From positions 1 to 25,272 of the forward strand of contig CAZZHO010000061.1 in assembly GCA_964653795.1 (NCBI GenBank): a stretch of 25,272 nt of DNA, read 5' to 3'. This document shows positions 15,327-23,400 of this stretch, one piece after another. The position numbers and the translations under genes were made by a program. Below the pieces are notes generated by a model, which saw only the letters and a list, made by a program, of their open reading frames with translations, had not been told where the DNA came from and did no database searches. This DNA comes from JAWPMT01 sp964653795. Lineage in GTDB: Bacteria; Bacteroidota; Bacteroidia; Cytophagales; Cyclobacteriaceae. Positions within the stretch are counted from its first letter, which is position 1. Each line of letters begins with the position of its first letter.

Positions 15327-17129
15327 ATGAAAAGTCGTATAGGTCTACTGATACTCTCATGCTTAGTGTTGGCATTTGGTTGCTCGGAAGATACAGTTGT
15401 GAGGGACGAAGCAACCAGGCAAGAAATAGATGATCTGAATGATCAGGTATTTGATATGAGAATCAAAGAGAAAGATAAGGCTCTCCTCATAACACAGAAA
15501 GCTCTGCTCAAAGCTCTTCAAATAGGCTATGATGAGGGCGAATATCATGCCTATCTCAACAAGGGCATTTTATTCAATATCAAGTCCGAACATGACTCAG
15601 CAGCAAAGTACTTGTACAAATCAGAATTCTATTTTCGAGCCAAAAATACCAGGCAGGAGGGACTGGCTAACTACTATCTGGGACGAGTGCATAAGCGTCT
15701 TCAAAACTTAGAAACTGCAAAAAGATATTATGAAAAATCCGCTAAAATCTTTGAGTCCTGTAACGAATTAGGATTACTCGCTTTTGCCAAGAACAGTTTG
15801 GGCATTTTAAATGGAATGCAAGCCAAGTATCTAGATGCCTTATACTTTTTCAGTGAAGCACTTGCCTTAAAGGAAGAGGCCAACGTGTCGACGAAAGAAG
15901 TTTTGGATAACATCTCAATCGTCTACAGACGTCTAGGGAAATATGATGAAGGCTTAGAGTTCGCCGGACAGGCCCTTGAAATAAGCGTTAAAGAAAATGA
16001 CAGTGTTAGTATAAGTTATAAGCATAATACAATTGGAGATCTTCTCTCTGACAAAGGAATGGCAGATAGTGCGTTATTTCATTACTACACAGCGCTTCAA
16101 ATAGGAAAAGAACATGCGGACAAATCAATAATAGCCAATGCTCTTTATGAAATAGGATACATGTATCAGGAAAAGTCCGATCATAGGAAAGCAATAGATT
16201 TATATCAAAGCATATTAGCTGATGCAGGAGAAAATGGAATATTAAGAGAGTACGTATGGTCGGCCTTGGGCGAATCGTACTTGAATATAAATATGCTGGA
16301 TAGTGCAATACATTTTGCAAGTCTGGCCATTGAATCGACTAAGCAAAAGAGGTTCACGGCGGAAGTCATTTCCTCTGGTGAAGTATTAAAACAAGCATAT
16401 CAAAAACTTGGAGATTGGAAGCCTGCCTTTGAATATGCTGAACTTTTGGAGAAGTATAGAGATACACTAGAAATCAATAATCAAGAATCAAGATTCAGTG
16501 ATTTACGAGTGCTGCTAGAAACAAAAGATCAGGAAAAAACTATAAACTCACTCGAAAAGCAACGTGAAATAGACTCACTGGCTAAACAGAGATTAATCTA
16601 TTTCATAGGCATGATCGTTTTGATTTTAAGTGGAATATCCCTGATCATCTATACAAAAGCGAGAAATCAGGCCCGGATCAAGGAAATTGAAAATGAAAAC
16701 TTAAAAAAGGAAGCAGAAAAGAATAAAAAGAAGTTGTACGAACAAGCACTGCATATGGTATACATCAATAACATGTACAATCGTATTGAAGAAGATTTAA
16801 GAAATCTCAAACAAATTCCTGAAATAAAAAAAGTACTTCAAAAAATTAGCATTGATAAAAGTCTTGAAAAAGAGTGGAATAACTTCAAGAACTATTTTAG
16901 CAATGTACATAGTGACTTTCAAAAGCAAATAGACAGTAGGCAAATACAACTGACAGAAAATGAACGCCGCATTTGTTCTCTAATCAAAGTGAACTTGACC
17001 AATCGTGAAATTGCCTCATTGCTCAATATCAATGAGAAAAGCGTGCGAATGTCAAAATACCGTCTCAAGAAAAAGCTAAACCTATCTGAACAAGAAGATT
17101 TAAAAGAGTTCATTCTAAAACTGAATTAG
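15327..17129 (+). CDS. TPR-repeat membrane regulator with C-terminal LuxR-like HTH
   Basis: A 600-residue one-component regulator that spans the inner membrane. The N-terminus is a signal peptide with a lipobox-like AFGC (Cys19), so it may be lipid-anchored or simply exported. TPR-type repeats fill about residues 30-385 (HDSAAKYLYKSEFYF, YYLGRVHKRL and similar). A coiled coil leads to one transmembrane helix (about 423-445; IYFIGMIVLILSG), then a cytoplasmic coiled coil rich in Lys/Glu. The C-terminus (about 540-600) has a LuxR-like HTH: LTENERRICSLI, LTNREIASLLNI, SVRMSKYRLKKKL. It has no kinase or receiver, so the signal must pass straight from TPR region to HTH. It is transcribed divergently from the G8 operon, which makes that operon the likely target. 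Its AT content is clearly higher than in the giant repeat gene downstream. Start ATG 15327 gives the signal peptide. Confidence 0.88.
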   Translation: MKSRIGLLILSCLVLAFGCSEDTVVRDEATRQEIDDLNDQVFDMRIKEKDKALLITQKALLKALQIGYDEGEYHAYLNKGILFNIKSEHDSAAKYLYKSEFYFRAKNTRQEGLANYYLGRVHKRLQNLETAKRYYEKSAKIFESCNELGLLAFAKNSLGILNGMQAKYLDALYFFSEALALKEEANVSTKEVLDNISIVYRRLGKYDEGLEFAGQALEISVKENDSVSISYKHNTIGDLLSDKGMADSALFHYYTALQIGKEHADKSIIANALYEIGYMYQEKSDHRKAIDLYQSILADAGENGILREYVWSALGESYLNINMLDSAIHFASLAIESTKQKRFTAEVISSGEVLKQAYQKLGDWKPAFEYAELLEKYRDTLEINNQESRFSDLRVLLETKDQEKTINSLEKQREIDSLAKQRLIYFIGMIVLILSGISLIIYTKARNQARIKEIENENLKKEAEKNKKKLYEQALHMVYINNMYNRIEEDLRNLKQIPEIKKVLQKISIDKSLEKEWNNFKNYFSNVHSDFQKQIDSRQIQLTENERRICSLIKVNLTNREIASLLNINEKSVRMSKYRLKKKLNLSEQEDLKEFILKLN

Positions 17130-17308
17130 ATTTCGCAATTCTCAATGCCGCTATTTCTGCCAGCACAGATCAAAATACAGAAAGGTCACCTCGCATCCTG
17201 ACGGTAGTGGAGTGTTATCTGCAAAAGATCATAATTCGACTCTTATCGCCAGATAACAAACAACTTCAATTGAATTTGGAATGGTGAATGCAGCCTCAAA
17301 ACAAAAAA
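17130..17308. other. Convergent intergenic spacer with an 8-bp inverted repeat
   Basis: Spacer between the stop of the TPR/HTH gene and the terminator of the giant gene. It holds an inverted repeat, GTTATCTG (17214-17221) with CAGATAAC (17250-17257), around a 28-nt loop, without a T tract on either side. No gene is visible. How the rightward regulator transcript ends is not clear from the sequence. Confidence 0.4.
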
Positions 17309-17341
17309 ACAGTCTCCCTAATAACTCGCCCGGGAGACTGT
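17309..17341 (-). terminator. Strong rho-independent terminator of the giant MBG-repeat gene
   Basis: A perfect 10-bp GC-rich stem (17309-17318 with 17332-17341) and 13-nt loop, followed in the leftward direction by a run of Ts (complement of the A-rich stretch 17299-17309). It lies about 137 nt after the stop codon of the giant gene. Confidence 0.85.
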
Positions 17342-17477
17342 AACACCACCAACCTTGAACCTATCCACAGGTTAGTTCCTTCAATGCTTATTCTATTGGT
17401 TGTGTGGGGATGGAATGAGTGTACCCACCCCCACTAGCACCAACTTCCACGCTATGTTGTTGTGAATGTCTACTTTC
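17342..17477 (-). ncRNA. 3'-UTR with a related motif and hairpins (partial copy 3)
   Basis: It contains GTTGTTGTGAATGT (17456-17469), related to the GTTGTTGTAGATGT linker of the two 3' elements to the left, and a 10-bp stem (17404-17413 with 17425-17434) whose one odd position pairs as G-U only on the minus-strand RNA. The order of motif and hairpin is reversed relative to copies 1 and 2, so homology is less certain. A small AACCT/AGGTT hairpin lies nearer the terminator. Confidence 0.35.
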
Positions 17478-20400
17478 CTAGCGTTTCATCATTCTCTTCA
17501 TCTCTGATCCTTTTTTCGTCACTATCTTCAACAAATAAATACCCTCCTTCAACTCTTTGATGTTGTAGCGTTGCTGATGCTGGAAGGTTTCGACTTTTCT
17601 ACCTTCTAAATCGAATACATCAATCTGTTCTACCTGATAGAAACTCTTCAACTCAAAGTATGCTACCGTAGGATTAGGATATACCTCTATCCTGGAGATG
17701 TGATCTGGCAACGTGTTCAACACTTCATTCACATCAAACGATGCGCCATTCTCATCGATCAAGGCAGTCACTTCCAGCATCTCTCCTTCTACTACGGCCA
17801 CATCTGCACTCACTATCCCTACTCCGGGTACATCCAGCTCCAGTCTGTAGTCACCTGTGGGTAGTCCCGTGAACATGATCAACCCTGTCTCATCCGTCAC
17901 ATCTGCTGCTACATAGTCACCATCTGCTGTCTTAAGGATCACAAGGGTGTTCGGCAATGGTTCTCCATTCTCCACTCTACCCAGTACGATCCTGTTACCA
18001 TTACCCTGGTTGTTCTGGGCAAAGAACTCAATCATACCTCCCTGATCTTCCGACAGGAACTCCACTGCTGACTGTGGTGCTGCTTGCAGCGTAATGTTGA
18101 TACCGGTCTGGTCACTGGTCACTTTCAGTATGGTTCCTGCAGCGGATGGATCGAGTATCGGAGATACATTGCCATAGAAGGTCAACACATGGGCTGCATC
18201 AAATGGGGTAACAAACAGTTCGTAATCTCCTGTTGTCAATGCTGTGAAGCTGTAGGTACCATCTGTATTGATATTGGTACTTTGGCTAATGGTCACATCA
18301 TTGTTGTCTCTGATCACGACTATACCATTGCTAAAGGCATTGCCTGCTGCATCGGTTATGGTACCAGACACACTGTAGGTAGTAGTAGTGTTACCTTCGG
18401 TTACAACCAGGTCTTGTGTTACTACTGTAGCTGCATTGTAGTTATCATCTCCGGCCTGATTTGCGGTAATAGTGGTAGTCCCTGCTCCTAATATGGTTAC
18501 TGTACTGCCTGATATAGTAGCCACTGCTTCGTTACTACTGCTATAGGTGACAGCTAGTCCTGAACTGGCAGTAGCTGTCAGGTCAAAGGCTGCATCGGTA
18601 GTAAGCTTTCCTGGTAGGGTATTGAACTCAATCGCCTGATCTGCTTTAGTAACCGTCAGCGTTCCTGCTACTTGAGTGATCGCATAGTTATTATCCGTCC
18701 CTCCTGCTATGGCTATAGCATAGGTACCTGGTGCACTGGTCGAAGTGGCTTCGGTGCTGGTAGTCGGTGCGGAATCAATCACTGTGGCATCTTCTCCATT
18801 CACAAAGCCTGTATAGCCAATCGTAAACGCTGGATTAGCTGTACCAAAAGCTCTACTAGCATCTGCTACTGTAGCGGTCAGTGTAGCCTTGCTCACGGTC
18901 AGGGTACCGTTGGTATAGGTAAAGGCATAGTTATTATCTACTCCTCCTGCGGATGTAACAGTATAGGTGCCCACTGAGCTTGTCGAGGTGGCTACGGTTG
19001 TTGCGGTTGGTGCTGTGTCTATCACGCTCGCATCTTCTCCATTGACAAAGCCTGTATAACTCACCGTAAATGCCGGGTTAGCTGAGCCATAGGTTCTACT
19101 GCCGCTTGAGGCGGTGGCTGTCAAGGTGGCTTTGTTCACCGTAAGCGTACCGTCTACCTGGGTAATCGCATAGTTGTTATCCGTCCCTCCTGCTATGGCA
19201 ATGGCATAGGTACCAGGTGCACTGGTTGAAGTGGCTTCGGTACTGGTAGTCGGTGCGATATCAATCACAGAGGCATCTTCTCCATTCACAAAGCCTGTAT
19301 AGCCAATGGTAAACGCTGGATTATCTATACCATAGGCTCTAGTCGCATCTGCTACGGTAGCGGTCAACGCTGCTTGACTCACGGTCAGGGTACCATTAGC
19401 ATAGGTGAAATCATAGTTGGTATCTACTCCTCCTGCGGCTGTAACAGTATAGGTGCCCACTGTGCTTGTCGTAGTGGCTGCGGTTGTTGCTGTAGGTGCT
19501 GTGTCTATCACTGTGGCACTTTCCCCATTTACAAAACCTGTGTAACTCACCGTAAATGACGGGTTAGCTGAACCATAGGCTCTGCTGCCGCTTGAGGCTG
19601 TGGCCATCAAAGTGGCTTTAGTCACTGTCAACGTGCCATTAGCATAGGTGAAATCATAGTTGGTATCTACTCCTCCTGCGGCTGTAACAGTATAGGTGCC
19701 CACTGAGCTTGTCGTAGTGGCTGTGGTTGTTGCGGTTGGTGCTGTGTCTATTACTGTGGCACTTTCACCATTCACAAAACCTGCATAACTCACCGTAAAT
19801 GACGGGTTAGCTGAACCATAAGTTTTGCTGCCATTTGAGGCTGTGGCCGTCAACGTGGCTTTGTTCACCGTAAGCGTGCCATCTACATGGGTAATGGCAT
19901 AGTTAGTGGCCGCAGCTCCGGATACGGTAATAGGATAAGTGCCTGCATTACTTATCGTAGTGGCGGTAGTACTAAGACCTGGAGCTGTTGTTAAAACAGT
20001 GGCTGTTTCGCTATTCACAAAACCGGAATAGGTCAGTGACAAGGATGGCAATGTAGCATCTCCATAGGTACTTGTTTTATTATCTGCCGTAATGGTCAAG
20101 GCCGCTTGATTAACGGTCAACGTCTGTATCACGGGAGCGGCCGCAGCATAGGTGGCATCGCCTGCTTGATTGGCTGTGATGTTCACCGTACCTACTCCTA
20201 CAATGGTCACTTCGCCTGTTGTGGCCACAGTGGCTACAGCCGGGTTATCACCTGTGAAAGTCACCGCATTGCCTGATCCGCCTCCTGTAGCTATTACCGT
20301 CAGAGCATCGCCATAGGTGGCAGGTGTCAAGGCATCAAAGGTGATGGTCTGCAACAGCTTGTCAGTAATGGTCAATGTACCATCGGTGAAGGCGATTGCA

Positions 20401-23400
20401 TAATTGCCTCCTGCAGTTAATGTTCCTTGCTGGATCGGATACATCCCCACACCGATAGCTGAAGGTGGTACCGTCAACGATCCTGTCAACTGATCCCCAT
20501 TGATCAAAGCTCCCGATGTAATCCTGTAAGTAAACGTAGGATTGGCGGTGCCCTGCAATTTTGTTTTATCATCTGCAGTAATCGACAAACCAATAGGGTT
20601 GATCGCAAAATCATTCCCATTGTAAGTAATTGTGTAGTTACTGCCTGCAGTCAACGTGCCTTGATTGATCGCGTAGGCACCTGCATCTTCACCAGCAACA
20701 CGCTCCAGATCACCACTCAACATATCACTGCCCTGAAGTACACCTGCCGTAAGCTGATAAGTCAGGGAAGGGTCCGAATCACCATATACCTTACTGACCG
20801 CATCCGCCGTTACTTCGATCGGGCGCGTGTTAATCGTGAGGTCATCGCCGATAAACGTAACCGCATAGTTGTTACCTGCGCTCAGGGTGCCTTGGCCAAT
20901 CGCGTACGTACCTACATCTTCACCAGCCGTTCTATCCAAAGCGCCGCTGATAGCGTCGGTGAACTGCAACGCACCGCTCGTTACCGAGTAACTCAGTGTA
21001 GGATCGGCATCACCATACGTTTTCGCCTGGGCATCCGCCGTTAGGGTAATGGCACGGGTACCGATCGTCAAAGAACCCGTTATAAAGGTCATCGTATAGT
21101 TACTACCTGGATCCAGCGTCCCTTGAGTGATCTCATATCCGCCAATGCCTTCCCCTGCGACACGTGTCAGCGAACCGCTAAAGGCATCGCTACCTTGTAA
21201 GGCACCTGAAATAATCTGGTAGGTAAACGCAGGATCGGTATCGCCATAAATCTTGCTCTTCGCCTCTGCTGCTACTATAAGATTCCTGGCCGTGATCGTC
21301 AGATCATCGCTAACGAAGCTTACTACATAGTTGTTGCCTGCATCCAGCGTGCCTTGTGTGATCGCATAGTTCCCTATGTTCTCGCCTGCGGCACGGGAAA
21401 GTGTTCCGCTGAAGGCATCACTGCCTTGCAAAGCACCGCTCGTTACCTGATAGCTGAACGTAGGATCTGCATCCCCATAAATCTTGCTCTGGGCATGGGC
21501 AGTTACCTCTATCCCTCGAGTGCCGATGATAAGGTTATCCGAAACATACGTTATCGTATAATTGCTACCAGCATCCAAGGTTCCCTGGGTGATGGCATAG
21601 GCACCAACATCCTCCCCTGCTTCTCTTGCCAGCGTACCGGAAAGCACATCGCTTCCTACCAATGTACCACTGGTAACCTGATAGGTAAACGTAGGATCAG
21701 CGTCACCATAAGTCTTGCTTTTGGCATCTGCCGTTACTGTAATCGCCCTTGGTGTAATCTCAAAATCATAAGTGGCGCTCCCACTGTACACGGTATTCGC
21801 TGACTTTACCGTAGCCGTCACTCTATAGAGACCGGCCGCAGATGGCGCCTCTGATAATACCACATCATAAGACACCCCGCCATTGGTGGACATGGAATAA
21901 ACATAATCAAAATGAGTAGCGGTAAGTGAGCTACCCGATATATCCGCCCCATGGAGGGCTGACGACCCTGCCGGTGTACCTGCTTTACCCGATGCGGTGA
22001 AGCTCTTGGCGGTACCATCGTACTCCATAGATGCGGTTGCAGGAGCAAAGTCAATATCGGACTGCTGAATGCCATAGGTAATGGTCAGTACCCCAAACTG
22101 GTGCCTCAGGTCATATTTACCATTAGTGGTATCGGCTGTAACCATGATCGGATACGTGCCCGGGTGTGAAGTGCTGGAAACGACATTGTCAGGCAAATTG
22201 ATGCCAATGCCATAGATGACTTCCGGCGAAATGGTGACGCCACCAATGGTAGTAGCATCATCCCCTACATCCAATCCCCAGATGTCATAAGTCAAGGATG
22301 GAATTGGGTCTCCGAAAGCTTTTGTTTGATCATGACTGACTATAGTGGCAGTCTTTCTAAAGTTGAAGAAACCGGCATTTGGCACACCTGCAGCCAAATT
22401 ACCTCCTCCAAAATCGACTATCTGATACTGCTCCGTATTCAAGTCGACGGCAAAGGCTTCATAGAGTCCAGTCGCCGCATCACCGCGAATACCATACACG
22501 ACTGTATCCTTGGCATCATACAGGTTCACATAGGATTCACTGAGAGATGACCAGGCGGTCCCGTTAATCGGAGAAAGAAATTGGGTATAGAAACCTCTAT
22601 ATCTACTGCTCATGCTAAGTATCCCATTCACTCGTGATGGTGGTTGAGACATGGCCGTGATGTTGTGACTTGCAACATTTTCACCAATGATATAGTACTC
22701 ACCATCACTAAACAGCATTTTCGTTTGTGTGGCATAAGCATCCGGAACCGGGTAAAAGGCCGGCAGATTGCCATTCATGTTTTGCCACGTTCGCTCTTCG
22801 AAGGGTTCAAAACTCGCCATGGACTCCAGCCAAAAGGCCTGAGTAGTCGTACCACCCATGGCCATCTGATAGCCCTCGATCACAAAGTCAGTTGCAGCCG
22901 TATAATTCCGAATGCCAGATACTGCCTCTACCTCATGTCCTGAAAAATCAATATTGACCGCTATTATATCGGCTCCGTCCCTTATCCAGAGTTGCCCTCG
23001 GTTATACACCAGTCCATTTTTGAACTGATTATTGCCACTGTAGCCAGTATAGTGCGTCAATCCCCCTGAAGGGTTGGTCACAGAAGCTCTGAATATGCCA
23101 TAGTTTCCTACTACTCCATACACGGCCGTGTCGGCGACAACCGCCATATCATTCCTGGGCTTTCCTTCGCCAACAGTAAAGTCATGCAGTTTCTGGAAAT
23201 TGGTACCATCAGGGTCCAGACGGAACAGTGTTCCGTTACCATTCGCTCCGCCCTGAGTGGCCGTACCCCAGATCTGGTTACCGACCTTCACCAGGGCCTC
23301 AATGTTCTGACCCTCTGTGGTGCTGAGGGTTTTCACCAGCGCAGTTTGCCCACCAGCGGCAATTCCATAGATGGAATGTACCTTCACAAAGTACTGGCTG

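Noticed and set aside
18642..21749. Regularly spaced repeats that could suggest a CRISPR array
   Set aside because: Periods are 231 and 243 bp, units are coding throughout and there are no short identical repeats with unique spacers. They are protein-domain repeats.
20661..21803. Plus-strand open frames of 127 and 149 codons opposite the MBG array
   Set aside because: They lie antisense to a repeat-coding region with regular codon periodicity, repeat with the same 231-bp period, and are rich in Cys, Arg and Ile without any domain. They are shadows of the minus-strand gene.
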